Source of the DNA: Serripes groenlandicus
Lineage: Eukaryota; Mollusca; Bivalvia; Cardiida; Cardiidae
Reading direction: 5' to 3'
Assembly: GCA_031761405.1 (NCBI GenBank)
Contig: JASEVX010000001.1
Coordinates: 23,145,270 to 23,209,269, forward strand
Length of the DNA: 64,000 nt
The translations under genes were made by a program, and so were the position numbers. Below the pieces are notes generated by a model. It worked only from the letters and a program-made list of their open reading frames with translations, was not told where the DNA came from and made no database searches. This document shows, piece after piece, positions 44,219-55,029 of the stretch; the first letter of the stretch is position 1; each line of letters starts with the position of its first letter.

Positions 44219-44530
44219 GGTTGAACATTGCGTGGAAAAGGAGAAATTACTAGTTGTGAGCAATTTCTCCCTTTCACACCATGTTTTTAACCCTTTCTCT
44301 CATACGACAATTCTGAAGCAGACGACTTTCCATATATTTTGTAAAAAAATTGAAACTCTCTATAATTGAACGGATACCCTATGACTAAAAGTGGAAAACA
44401 TTGTGTCAAAAGGAGAAATTGCTCGTGTTGAGCAATTTCTTCTTTTGTCACTATGTTTTCAAAAAGCCGTCTGCTGCAGAGGCGTCAGAACCGTCTATAT
44501 GAGGGAAAGGGTTAAGTATCGTCTGCTGTA
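44219..44530 (+). mobile_element. Old family A MITE, target of a nested insertion
   Basis: Block 44219-44286 has GGGTTGAACATTGCGTGGAA, GGAGAAATTACTAGTTGTGA and CACACCATGTTTT. The block resumes at 44516 with GTATCGTCTGCTGTAGATAC. The young family A copy 44287-44515 separates them. Confidence 0.7.
44287..44515 (-). mobile_element. Family A MITE, intact, nested in an older copy
   Basis: TTAA at both ends. CCCTTTCTCTCATACGACAA left, TATATGAGGGAAAGGG right. Hairpin GAAATTGCTCGTGTTGAGCA. Removing it with one TTAA restores a continuous old family A arm. Confidence 0.9.
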
Positions 44531-44921
44531 GATACTTGGTATATAACATTGAAAAGGTAGACACTAAGAATAGATTAGGGAACAGCAAGATGCGTTATTA
44601 CGCCATTGCGAAATATAGAAATTTGTGAACACCGACACGGACACATTTATTACAAATAAAATACATTAGCAACTGATGTCCGAACTATTTAAAGGTCAAA
44701 TTACGCCAAATACATCCGCGGTCATGCTGATCTACAGCTAAATAGTCCCTAAATAAACTTTGTATGCGTTGAAATGAGTGTATATCATCACCAGAATGCA
44801 TTCATTGTAAATTAATAACAGAAAAAGTTATATTTATTTTTGAATATATTATAAAACTTTCTTTAAGAGTCAACACCTGACCAGAAAAAACAAGAATAGC
44901 TAAGGGATAAAACCATTGTTT
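44531..44921. other. Intergenic, nothing recognised
   Basis: AT-rich sequence between MITEs. Confidence 0.45.
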
Positions 44922-45152
44922 TTAACCCTTTCCCTCATATAGACGCTTTCTGACGCCTCTGCAGAAGACGGCTTTTTGAAAACATAGTGACAAAAGAAGA
45001 AATTGCACAAAACGTGCAATTTCTCCTTTTGCCACAATGTTTTCCACTTTTATTCATAGGTTATCCATTCAACTATGGAGATTTTCTATGTTTTGACAAA
45101 ATATGTTCAAAGTCGTCTGCTGCAGAATTTTCGTATGAGGTAAAAGGGTTAA
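44922..45152 (+). mobile_element. Family A MITE, intact
   Basis: TTAA at both ends. CCCTTTCCCTCATATAGACG left, CGTATGAGGTAAAAGGG right. Perfect CAC/GTG hairpin. Confidence 0.9.
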
Positions 45153-45349
45153 TGAGTTGGTTATTTCGCTATCCAAGAATAGAAGTGAATGTTAGAGTGC
45201 AAGGACCTCTTATGACGTAATATAGTTCCCGGACGTGTACGGTATTTGATGATGCATGTATTTAACCTTCTGTCTGCGCATTTACACTCTTTTTCCATGA
45301 TGCATAGCACTTTTGACGTCCCAGTAAAAGATTGCTCTACCGACAATGT

Positions 45350-45868
45350 TTCCTACATTATTACACAAATATACATTAATGTATTTCCAATGTTCACTAC
45401 ATTATTACACAAATATACATTAATGTATTTCCAATGTTCTCTACATTATTACACAAATATACATTAATGTATTTCCAATGTTCTCTACATTATTACACAA
45501 ATATACATTAATGTATTTCCAATGTTCTCTACATTATTACATTAATGTATTTCCGACGTTCTCTACATTATTACACAAATATACATTAATGTATTTCCGA
45601 TGTTCTCTACATTATTACACAAATATACATTAATGTATTTCCGATGTTTTCTACATTATTACACAAATATACATTAATGTATTTCCGATGTTCTCTACAT
45701 TATTACACAAATATACATTAATGTATTTCCGATGTTCTCTACATTATTACACAAATATACATTAATGTATTTCCAATGTTCTCTACATTATTACACAAAT
45801 ATACATTAATGTATTTCCAACGTTCTCTACATTATTACACAAATATACATTAATGTATTTCCAATGTT
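45350..45868 (+). repeat. 44-bp minisatellite, 12 copies, palindromic core
   Basis: Unit contains ACATTATTACACAAATATAC, ATTAATGTATTTCC and a GATGTTCTCT / AATGTTCTCT end. Each unit holds ATACATTAATGTAT, a perfect 14-bp palindrome. One unit near 45529-45563 lacks ACAAATAT. Variants CCAATG and CCGATG form blocks. Confidence 0.93.
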
Positions 45869-46023
45869 TTCCGATTTCATTATATTTTTTTAGGAATCGT
45901 TTTGAAACACACTAGGTATAATTTCTTATCGACTTTGGTATGAGAAAATGCACAATCAAAACTAAATAATTATTTTTTACAATGTTTCAAAGTGTATATA
46001 TGCTTTTATAAATGCAGCACATG

Positions 46024-46239
46024 TTAACTCTTTCAGCGCCAAATTGTTTAAAGTAGACTCTTCCATGTTCTCAAAATCGGGCGTCTCCATTTCTCATGTA
46101 ATAAAGGTCTGGACTATTTTGATAAACTAAAAGGCAAACAATGCTGATTTCAGGTGAGACAGCTCGTTACGAGCTGACTCGCCTGAATCAGTATTGTTTG
46201 CAAAAACCTCTATATTGCCTTTGGCGCTGAAAGAGTTAA
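46024..46239 (-). mobile_element. Family B MITE, intact
   Basis: TTAACTCTTTCAGCGCCAAA left, TTTGGCGCTGAAAGAGTTAA right. Central GACAGCTCGTTACGAGCTGA. Reverse orientation relative to 32102. Confidence 0.9.
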
Positions 46240-46401
46240 TTGTGATTTTAGCTAATATTATGAATAGCATATACATGCATATGTGTATATATGGCATACC
46301 AGCACTACAGTTATATGTAAATGCTTATATGTGAATTCGAAAAATCAAGAGCTCCAATAAAATAAAAACTTTTCTTTCAAATGTAACATACAATTAAGAT
46401 A

Positions 46402-46667
46402 TGAGCCTTTCCACGAGAAAAACCAACACTATTGACTCTGCGTAATGTATCGACCCAGCTCAGCCAGCGCAGTCCACGCAGGCTAATCCGGGCCGACACA
46501 TTCCGTTTCAGGGGGATATAGGTGTAGAGTAATGATTCATGAAACAGAACATCAACAGGAGGCGAAAAGTGTCTGTCCGGGTTAGCCTGCTCGGCATGCT
46601 TAGGCTGATCCGGCTCGATACTTTACGCAGAGTCCACAATGCTAGGTTTCTCGTGGAACGATTCATA
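46402..46667 (+). mobile_element. Family C MITE, intact
   Basis: GAGCCTTTCCACGAG left, CTCGTGGAACGATTC right. CTGCGTAATGTATCGACCCA and CAACAGGAGGCGAAAAGTGT inside, ending TTTACGCAGAGTCCACAATG. Confidence 0.85.
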
Positions 46668-47188
46668 TAAATCTGATAAATAAAGAAACACACTCCGAGT
46701 CAGTTTGAAGGATTCGAATAGAATTTGAGACGTGCCATCTCTCTAGATTAGTTTCACAATAATCTTATATCTGTCCTCTTGGAATTCCCAAATGGGCTTA
46801 CTAAGGGGTGAGAAAAGAAATGACAAGGAGTGTAGAAACAATGACCCGAGGGTGGAGACAGTCATGAAATATGGGTTTTCTATCAATATGGACACTCTCC
46901 AAAAAACCCACTTCCTTTTCTTATCGCGTCAATTTGAAAGTTTTTTTCTGAAGTGCCCCAAACCGAAAGGCGACACACGCGGTCTTTTCATCTTAATTTT
47001 TCCGAGGATTTCCGAGTCCTACTGACATCTGTGGGGAGAGGAGACCCTTCATCAATGGTCGAAAAGGACACACATCACCTCACGTGATCCCAGCTGCCCC
47101 GGGGGTCAAATCGCAAGGGGGAAGGTAATGGGGACAGATGCACAGGATTAGCATATCCCGTGCCTTCTATAGAGAGATGTTCCTAGAA
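46668..47188. other. Intergenic, GC-richer patch
   Basis: 46790-47150 is richer in GC than its surroundings and has no repeat recognised. A 77-aa frame (46792-47025) is not recognisable. Possible regulatory or decayed sequence. Confidence 0.4.
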
Positions 47189-47424
47189 TTAACCTTTTCC
47201 CACATACAGTCGCTTTCTGACGCCTCTGCAGCGGACGACTTTTGGAAAACATTGTGACAAAAGGAGAACTTGCTAAAACAAAACCGAGCAATTTCTCCTT
47301 TGATCACAATGTTTTCAACTTTATTCAATATGTGTTCTTTCATTTATAGAGTGTTTCCATATTTTTGACTAAATGTCTTCATAGTCGTCTGCTGCAGATT
47401 TTTAGTATTTGGGAAAGGGTAAAC
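47189..47424 (+). mobile_element. Family A MITE, second subtype
   Basis: TTAACCTTTTCCCACATACA left, GTATTTGGGAAAGGGTAAA right. Hairpin loop expanded by an extra AACAAAA. It shares CAACTTTATTCAAT and the GTGTTTCCATATTTTTGAC block with 63362. Confidence 0.85.
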
Positions 47425-47826
47425 TCTTAATATCTCGAAATATAAAACTTTCGCGATTTTATAATGTGTATTTTGGAGAAGAAAATAAACGTATAGGGAA
47501 AAGAAGCCATATCAAACACCGAAATACCAATACCCTATTTTAATATATCCCTGATCGTTTAATGGAAGCGCAATCGTTCCCCAATTTTCAAACATGTTTC
47601 TTGATATACGTTGATTTTGTTTTGACCACACAAGGTTCCATACGAGAAAGGGTATGATCATTCTAATAATAAAAATATGATTCTTCAAACAAATTAGGAG
47701 ATTTGCGAGGTTTGATTCGCGTTCGGATGGATTTTATTTGCCATTTCTATTTAATTGAAAAATTCGTGTATTATTAAAAAGCACTTTCCATGACGTTTCA
47801 ATCTCTTGTGAGGGAAAGTTAAATTT
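47425..47826. other. Intergenic, nothing recognised
   Basis: AT-rich, no repeat or gene seen. Confidence 0.45.
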
Positions 47827-48267
47827 GAGCCGTCCCGTAAGATAACCAAAATTATGGCCTCTGCGTAATGTATCGACCCAGATCAGTCTGCGCAGTCCGC
47901 GCAGACTGATCAGGGCCGACACATTCCGTCTCATGGGGTTAGAGGTATAGAGTAATTAGTCGCCGGGCAGAAGCCCGCGACTTCTATTTTTAATAGGTTT
48001 TCGGAAATCACATGAGAGGGGGGATTATTATTAGAAAGAAACACATTTAGATGTCTTAAACATATTACAATTGTGTTTGTTTAAAAACACTAAGTAATGA
48101 CACATCTAAAATGAAATAAATATTCCGATGTTTTTAAATCCTGAAACAGAAAATCCACAGGAGGCGAAAAGTGTCTATCCGGGTAAGCCTGCGCGGCATG
48201 CTTAGGTTGATCCGGGTCGATACTTTACGCAGAGTCCACAATGTTGTTTTTCTCGCGGGACGGCTCA
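47827..48267 (+). mobile_element. Family C MITE with a 183-bp insert
   Basis: GAGCCGTCCCGTAAGATAAC left, CTCGCGGGACGGCTC right. The family C body is continuous from 47827 to about 47956 and from about 48140 to 48267. Confidence 0.85.
47957..48139 (-). mobile_element. Insert in the family C MITE, possibly Helitron-like
   Basis: On the minus strand it ends with a hairpin, GCGGGCTTCTGCCCGGCG, followed by ACTAA and then T. A 3' hairpin, CTRR and a flanking T are Helitron traits, but the hairpin-to-end distance is short and the other end does not start with TC. Assignment tentative. Confidence 0.4.
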
Positions 48268-48689
48268 TTCAGTGTCATTTTGGAATAGATCTATTTCTGA
48301 GAAAACTGATACACCCACACTAATATAATATAAAAAGCCCTAAATTAAAAAATGACGTTTGTGTAATCTTAATAACCCTATTGGGGACGAGTTGCATTAT
48401 TTATTAGAATGTACTTAACGTAATCCGGAAACGGAAATGTTTTTTGATTTTTTTTTTTTTACATTCATAAATTAATTTATAAACAAGTTTAAAAGCAAAA
48501 GAGGTCTTTTTGGAGGGTTTTTAATTAGTTCATGTACTTTTAGTTATCATGCCTATATGTGTTGTTAAAGAAGAAAGAAATAATACAGATTGTGTTTTGT
48601 TGGCCTCGTTTATATACATGTATATGCTATACTACTTTTCTTATATTTCTCGTGTACGGTTTGATCCCCGACTGGGTCGTACTAGCGAT
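48268..48689. other. Intergenic, nothing recognised
   Basis: AT-rich with an A/T homopolymer at about 48448-48460. Confidence 0.45.
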
Positions 48690-48955
48690 ATAAATGTTTA
48701 AACCAGAGAAATGATGTTTTTCTATTGAATCAGTCCGGTGCGGGAGGTCGCGGGTTCGATCCCTTGGCCGGGTCATGCCACAGACTTTAAGAATTGTAGT
48801 AATGGCTGCCCTCCTTGGCGCTCGGGGTTGAGGGGTTAGCATTACGACTGACTGGCTGGGACCCGAGTAGGACTGGTAACTTACGCAGGAAACGCTGTGA
48901 TATAACTGAACACATTTTTGAACGCGGCGTTAATCACCGAACAATCGACCTGATA
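48690..48955 (+). mobile_element. SINE with tRNA-Pro-like body, replaced head
   Basis: Starts TATAAATGTTTAAACCAGAG and TGATGTTTTTCTATTGAATC, not the tRNA A-box region. It then joins GGTGCGGGAGGTCGCGGGTT (B box) and CTTGGCCGGGTCATGCCACA, body AATGGCTGCCCTCCTTGGCG, tail GCTGTGATATAACTGAACAC and GCGGCGTTAATCACC. The same junction is present at 52757. Confidence 0.8.
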
Positions 48956-49228
48956 TTTCTAACATTGTCATCTACGCATAAACTGAGATTAGACTGAATC
49001 AAACTTGAAAACGGTTGCATTACGTTGCTACATGATCAATGCTACATGATCGGTGTATGGCTGCAGCAACACTTGTGTGTAAAAGAAGGATGTATGGGCC
49101 TTTGTCCAACCAGTTCTGTGCTTAATTGGTTAATTCAGTTGGTGCTTCAGACAAGACAATTTGTGTTGAGTAAACCAATACAAACTTTAAATACCAGTTG
49201 CTTCGTTGATTGATTGAATGCTTGGGGT

Positions 49229-49415
49229 TTAACCCTTTCCCTCATATAGATGCTTTCTGACGTCTCTGCAGCAGACGGCTTTTTGAAAACATAGTGACAA
49301 AAGAAGAAATTGCTCAAAACGAGCAATTTATCCTTTTACCACAATGTTTTACACTTTTAGTCATAGGTATGACAACATATGTTCAAAGTCGTCTGCTGTG
49401 GAATTGTAGGGTTAA
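49229..49415 (+). mobile_element. Family A MITE, right half shortened
   Basis: TTAA at both ends. CCCTTTCCCTCATATAGATG left. Right part reduced to GTCGTCTGCTGTGGAATTGT then AGGGTTAA. CTC/GAG hairpin kept. Confidence 0.85.
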
Positions 49416-49424
49416 CGCCTTTCC

Positions 49425-49672
49425 CTCTCATACCGCGGCGGCAAGTTCACACTCTCATGTGTTTTCTGGCTATCTTATACCAGTACTCCACATAACAGTC
49501 TTTTCAAGCAACTGACTGCTTGTCCGCATAGACTGTTAGCCCATTGGTGGAAGACAAATGACGCTAGTCACAGTGACATTAGACAAACGTCGGAAATAAG
49601 GTTGGCTTAGCAAAGTTTCGAACTCACAGCCCCCCTGGATTGACAGCCCGCGTCGCTACCGACTAAACTACA
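49425..49672 (-). mobile_element. tRNA-derived SINE, head type 1, minus strand
   Basis: Reverse complement has TAGTTTAGTCGGTAGCGACG, CTGTGAGTTCGAAAC, GTCACTGTGACTAGCGTCAT, ATGGGCTAACAGTCTATG and CAGTCAGTTGCTTGAAAAGA. The tail is cut off at the 49425 end. Confidence 0.78.
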
Positions 49673-50017
49673 CTTTCTGCTCAAAGGCGAAAATAGGATG
49701 AGCAATTTTGCGCTTTTGTTTTTAAGTCGCAAATACCATATATACCTTGTTTGTCAAGCCGTTTGTGAAACGAGGAAGGACAGTCAGTTCTACCAATAAT
49801 TTCTTTGATTAACAAACGTGATTCAATCAGGATTATCGAGACGGGTGCAGCAAGTATGTCTGTGTCATTCGTTTCCCCCAATGTTTAACCCGATCTTTCC
49901 CACATAAAACACAGCAGCATATTATTTTAAAAAACATTTTGTACAACATATGAAAGCTCTCAGTGAATTATAAACGTTGGGCTGCAATGGACCCAGAGGT
50001 TTAAGAGGAAATGTTGT
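49673..50017. other. Intergenic, nothing recognised
   Basis: Contains a weak family A fragment near 49888-49945 (GATCTTTCCCACATAAAACA). No gene. Confidence 0.4.
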
Positions 50018-50170
50018 TTAACCCTTTCCGACATAAATACGCTTTATGACGCCTTTGCAGTGGACGAACTTTTAAAAACATTGTGGCAAAAGGAAAAATT
50101 ACTGACGATGAACAAAAAGTTAGTCCGCTGCAGAGGCGTCAGAAAGCGTCTTTATGAGGGAGATGGTAAC
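50018..50170. mobile_element. Family A MITE isomer with two left ends
   Basis: TTAACCCTTTCCGACATAAA and TGACGCCTTTGCAGTGGACG on the left. The right end is the reverse complement of the same end: CGCTGCAGAGGCGTCAGAAA, GCGTCTTTATGAGGG. The usual CGACAATTCTG-type end is missing. The right TTAA is mutated. Confidence 0.75.
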
Positions 50171-50439
50171 ACTGTTGAAGCATAGATATATACGAGGTTT
50201 GTACTAATAACCTTAAAGGTACATTAACTATATACCAAATACATTTACAATGTATTTCCTATGTAAAAACGTGTGCCCCATGGGTAGGGTCCAGTTTTCA
50301 CCCTGGGTGCATACTATCAACAATAGTGAAAGGGTACCTCCTGGTGCTATCAAAACATTTTGACAAAACATATTTTCAAACTAGTTACTGCTTTCATATG
50401 CGGGAAATCAGCCCCATTGCGACCATGTTTTTAAAGAAG

Positions 50440-51018
50440 TTAAAATTTATTTATGAACACTCTTTGTAGAAGTCAGTCCAGTGCTTTCGGAAAAGAAGAT
50501 TTAAAACAAAAAATACTTAATAAAGGAAACTTAAAGCCATGTTTTTTTCAATGGACCGGAAAAGGTTTGAACAATCTTGTCTTGGTAGAGCGTCACCTAA
50601 AAGATATTTCGGCCAAATTATTTTCAAATCGGACCAGTACTTTCAGTCAAGAATATTTTTTAAAGTTCTACTACAGTCCCGACCCTAGATCGGAATAATT
50701 TGAAAAATCTTGGTAGAGGGTCACACTATTTTGTTTTGTGCCGAACTGTTTTCAAATCAGGCCTATAGGTTTTCTTCTAACCAGTGTCATGTCAACAAGA
50801 GTTTCCATTATATTCAATTTACTGAACAATATTGAATGAGGACGATACAAGTAACATTCTTGTGAAATGATTTTGAAATTGGTCCCTGAGTTTAGGAGAA
50901 GAGTTTGTTTTTGTATGTGTAGGGGAATGTGAACGGACGAACAGACAACTACGACGACGACACCGGACGGCGAGTGATAACAAACGCTCATCCCGCACCG
51001 TGAGCTCAGGTGAGCTAA
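50440..51018 (-). mobile_element. Relative of the 24214 element, minus strand
   Basis: The reverse complement starts AGCTCACCTGAGCTCACGGT and has CACTCGCCGTCCGGTGTCGT, as the 24214 element starts AGCTCACCTGAGC with a GTCCG/CGTCG tract. Inside are units with GATTTGAAAAC and GTGACCCTCTACCAAGAT, similar to the 166-bp core. The 3' end is not found. Confidence 0.55.
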
Positions 51019-51435
51019 AAAGGGATATGCAACAGACCACTTTAAAGCCTAATACCAGACAACTTTTGAAAACACTGTAAACACCATAAAGATCAATATC
51101 CCATTTTCCCAAAGGTATTATAAATCTTCACCGAAAGTTATATTCCATAACTTGTAGACGGTACATTCTTCAAATGCTTTCAAGGCAGAGACTCTAACAT
51201 CAAATATAATACCAGGGCAGAGTTAAATTAAATCCTACGTATTCAAACCGTATGGTAATCAGTATTGCCAAGGTGTTTTCAACAAGCAAGCCAGTCCCAT
51301 AAACTGGCCCAATGTTTACCCAGTATTGTGTAGTACATACATACTGTGTCAGCTATCAATGTCACAAGGGTGGGGCAGAAAAACACACCGAGTGCCTCAT
51401 GAATTATTTACTCTGTTAGGAAATGTTTTGCTCAC
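51019..51435. other. Intergenic, nothing recognised
   Basis: A weak family A remnant near 51025-51085 (CAACAGACCACTTTAAAGCC, GACAACTTTTGAAAACACTG). Confidence 0.4.
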
Positions 51436-51439
51436 CAAT

Positions 51440-52437
51440 CCTTTGCCATGCCTGTCTCTTTTCCGATCATTATTTTGGTATGGATTAATACCCACATTGA
51501 TACCATTTCCTAAGTGACATTCAGCGGAGATCATTTGCCTAGCCTGTCTCTTTTCCGATCATTTTGTCGGTGGGGAATAAAACCCACATTGAAACCATTG
51601 TACCATTTGCTAGGTAAAACATTCAACGGAGATCCTTTGCATAGCCTGTCTCTTTTCCGATCATTTTGTGTGTGTAGGGAATAAAATCAACAGTGATACC
51701 ATTGGCTAAGTGACATCCAACGGAGATCCTTTGCTTAGCCTGTCACTTTTCTGATCATTTTCTTTGGTAGGGAAAATAATCAACAGTGGTATCATTGGCT
51801 GGATGATATTAAACGGAGATCCTGTGCCTAGCCCGTCTCTTTTCCGATCATATTTGATAGGGAATAAAACCCACAATGATATCATTGGCTAAGTAACATT
51901 CAACGGAGATCATTTTCCTAGCCTGTCTCTTTTCCGATCATTTTTGGTAGGGAATAAGACCCACAGTGATACCATTGGCAAAGTAAAACATTCAACGGAG
52001 ATCATTTTCCTAGCCTGTCTCTTTTCCGATCATTTTTGGTAGGGAATAAAACCCACAGTGATACCATTGGCAAAGTAAAACATTCAACGGAGATCATTTT
52101 CCTAGCCTGTCTCTTTTCCGATCATTTTTGGTAGGGAATAAAACCCACAGTGATACCATTGGCTAAGCAAAACATTCAACGGAGATCATTTTCCTAGCCT
52201 GTCTCTTTTCCGATCATTTTTTGGTAGGGAATAAAACCCACAGTGATACCATTGGCTAAGCAAAACATTCAACGGAGATCATTTTCCTAGCCTGTCTCTT
52301 TTCCGATCATTTTTTGGTAGGGAATAAAACCCACAGTGATACCATTGGCTAAGCAAAACATTCAACGGAGATCATTTTCCTAGCCTGTCTCTTTTCCGAT
52401 CATTTTTTGGTAGGGAATAAAACCCACATTGATACCA
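51440..52437 (+). repeat. 92-bp minisatellite, about 11 copies
   Basis: Unit contains CATTCAACGGAGATCATTTT, CCTAGCCTGTCTCTTTTCCG, ATCATTTTTTGGTAGGGAAT and ACCCACAGTGATACCATTGG. The first units vary in length and sequence. The last five are nearly identical, showing recent expansion at the right side. Confidence 0.93.
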
Positions 52438-52756
52438 TATTATCTCTTGAAAAACGGGGCATCGAATACAGCATTCTATATTCTCGAATACAAATGTGAT
52501 CCTTTGCAGCTAAACGTGTTTCTGTCTCAATGAGTCTGTCTAACTGTGTCTGTCTCAGCGTTTCTGTCTTGGTGTTTTTGTTTAAGCGTATCCTCATCCT
52601 TTTAACCAATTTATAAGATTTAGACTTCTCTTGAGACATCAGCGGAAGCAATGAGATGGGAGATGTATTGAGCATCCCCTCCATTAATTATAATGCTTTC
52701 ATATCCTTAAGATGTTTTCATATTGTTAATATGTTAAACAAATATGTTGATTGATA
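52438..52756. other. Intergenic, nothing recognised
   Basis: A TGTCTC-rich stretch at about 52515-52570 resembles degraded simple repeat. A 94-aa minus frame across it is not recognisable. Confidence 0.4.
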
Positions 52757-53030
52757 TAAATATATAAACCAGAGAAATTATGTTTTTCTATTAAAATCAG
52801 TCCGGTGCGGGAGGTCGCGGAATCGATCCCTTAGCCGGGTCATACCACAGACTTTAAAAAATGGTAGCAATGGCTGCCCTCCTTGGCGCCCATGGTTGCC
52901 GGGTTAGCATAGCGACTGACTGGCTGGTGTCAGGATAAATGGACCAGAAGTACTGGTAACTTACCCAGGAAACGCCGAGGTATAACTGAAACACTGTTGA
53001 TAGCAACGTTAAACACCAATAAATCATTAA
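52757..53030 (+). mobile_element. SINE with tRNA-Pro-like body, replaced head
   Basis: Same 5' chimera as 48690: TATAAACCAGAGAAATTATG, TTTTTCTATTAAAATCAGTC joined to CGGTGCGGGAGGTCGCGG. Body ATGGCTGCCCTCCTTGGCGC and GTCAGGATAAATGGACCAG. Tail CGCCGAGGTATAACTGAAAC, AGCAACGTTAAACACC, AATAAATC. Confidence 0.82.
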
Positions 53031-53259
53031 ATAAGTCCTTTCCTCCATCATTCAGGATACGTAAATACACGGAGTAGATCGGTTCAGTTGACACAGTTGA
53101 AGTATTGACATTAGCGAACATATGAATGCCTTATTTGTAAAGACGGCCACACACATGTCTGCTTGTATTTTCAATCACACACGAATACGTCACACTTCAG
53201 GACCATTGACACTATATTACGAAAGCCTGTTAGGACCATCTGAGAAAAAAAATGTATCG

Positions 53260-53670
53260 TAAAGTCGTTATAATGCGAAAAAAGGCGAAGTAACGCGAAA
53301 CAAGGCGAAGTAACGCGAAACAAGGCATAATAACGCAAAGTAAAGGCGTAATGATGCGAAGTAAGGCGTAGTAACGCGAATAAAGGCATTATAACGCGAA
53401 AAAAAGGCGTAAAAACGTGAAATTAAAGGCGTATTAACGCTAATAAAAAGCGTTATAACGCGAAATAAAGGCGTAATAACGCGAAAATAAACGCGTAATA
53501 ACGCGAAATAAAGGCGTAACAACGCTAAACAAAGGCGTATTAATGCTTATAAAAGGCGTTATAACGCGAAAGAAAGGCGTAGTAACGCGAAAATAAAGTC
53601 GTAATAACGCGGAAAAAGGGCGTTATAACGCGGGAAAAAAAAGGCGTAATAACGCGAAATAAAGTCGTTA
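53260..53670 (+). repeat. About 21-bp array, left outer arm
   Basis: Repeats of GGCGTAATAACGCGAAATAA with GGCGTTATAACGCG variants. Many units are themselves near-palindromic (GCGTTATAACGC). Confidence 0.9.
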
Positions 53671-53729
53671 TAACTCCTTTTAACTATATATATAAATCGA
53701 TTACTGCTTTGAAGACTCTTTTTCAACCA

Positions 53730-54980
53730 TGGATCTACGACCCAGATCAACCAATTCGCTACGTTTTTTCATTGGCTGAGCTACGATTTACGACCCAGAT
53801 TAACCAACTCGCTATGTCTTTTGAGTGGTTCAGCTACGATCTACGACCCAGATCACCCAATACGCCATGTTTTTCTCAGTGGCTGAGCTACGATCGACGA
53901 CCCAGATCGACCAACTCGCTATGTTTTTATTTTGGCTCACCTACGATCTACGACCCAGATCAACCAATTCGCTATGTTTTTTACAATTGCTGAGCTACGA
54001 TCTACGACCGAAATCAACCAATTCACAATGTTCGTAGATCGTAGCTCAGCCATTGAAGAAACATGGCGTATTGGTTGATCTGGATCGTAGATCGTAGTTC
54101 AACCACGCAAAACACATATTAAGCTAATTGGTTGATCTCGGTCGTAGATCGTAGCTTAGTCACTGACAAAACATATAAAAGTGGCTTATCTGGGTCGTAG
54201 ATCGTAGCTCAACCAATAAAAAATCATTGCGAATTGGTTGATTTCGGTCGTAGATCGTAGCTCAGCCATTGTAAAAACATAGCGAATTGGTTATCTGGAT
54301 CGTAGATCGTAGCTCAGCCACTGAAAACCCATAGCGAATTGGTTGTTCTGGGTCGTAGATCGTAGCTCAGCTAATGAAAACACATGGCGTATTGGCTGAT
54401 CTGCGTCGTAAATCGTAGCTCAACCACTTAAAACACATAGCGAATTGGTTGGTCTGGGTTGTAGGTCAGCCACTCAAATCACATAGCGGATTGGCTGATC
54501 TGGCTCGTAGATCTTAGCTCAGCCAATGAAAAAACATACTTAGTTGGTTGATCTGGGTCGTAGATCGTAGCTAAGTCAATGAACAAACATAGCGAATTGG
54601 TTGATACGGGTCATAGATCGTAGTTCAACCACTCAAAACACATAGCTAATTGGTTGATCTTGGTCGTAGATCGTAGCTCAGCCACTGAAAAAATTAGAAA
54701 ATTGTTTGATCTGGGTGTTAGATAGTAGCTCAGCCACTGAAATAAAAATTCGAATTAGTTGATCTGGGTCTTAGATCGTAGGTGAGCCAATATAAAAACA
54801 TAGCGAGTTGGTCGATCTGGGTCGTCGATCGTAGCTCAGCCACTGAGAAAAACATGGCGTATTGGTTGATCTGGGTCGTAGATCGTAGCTGAACCACTAA
54901 AGACATAGCGAGTTGGTTGATCTGGATCGTAAATCGTAGCTCAGCCAATGAAAAAACATAGCGAATTGGTTGATCTGGGT
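53730..54980. repeat. About 53-bp array, inverted at 54004-54033
   Basis: Left of the hinge about 6 units in one orientation (CTACGATCTACGACCCAGAT), right of it about 17 units in the other (ATCTGGGTCGTAGATCGTAG), each with GCGAATTGG and CTCAGCCA. Short frames across it are spurious. Confidence 0.9.
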
Positions 54981-55029
54981 CGTAGATCCATGGTTGAAAA
55001 GAGTCTTCAAAGCAGTAATCGATTTATAT

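Noticed and set aside
46792..47025. 77-aa frame in a GC-richer patch
   Set aside because: No recognisable domain, no splice or promoter context; kept only as a note on the intergenic entry.
53268..54948. Several 63-94 aa frames with repeated SLCF/RPRSTN motifs
   Set aside because: Direct translation of the 21- and 53-bp repeats of the fold-back element.
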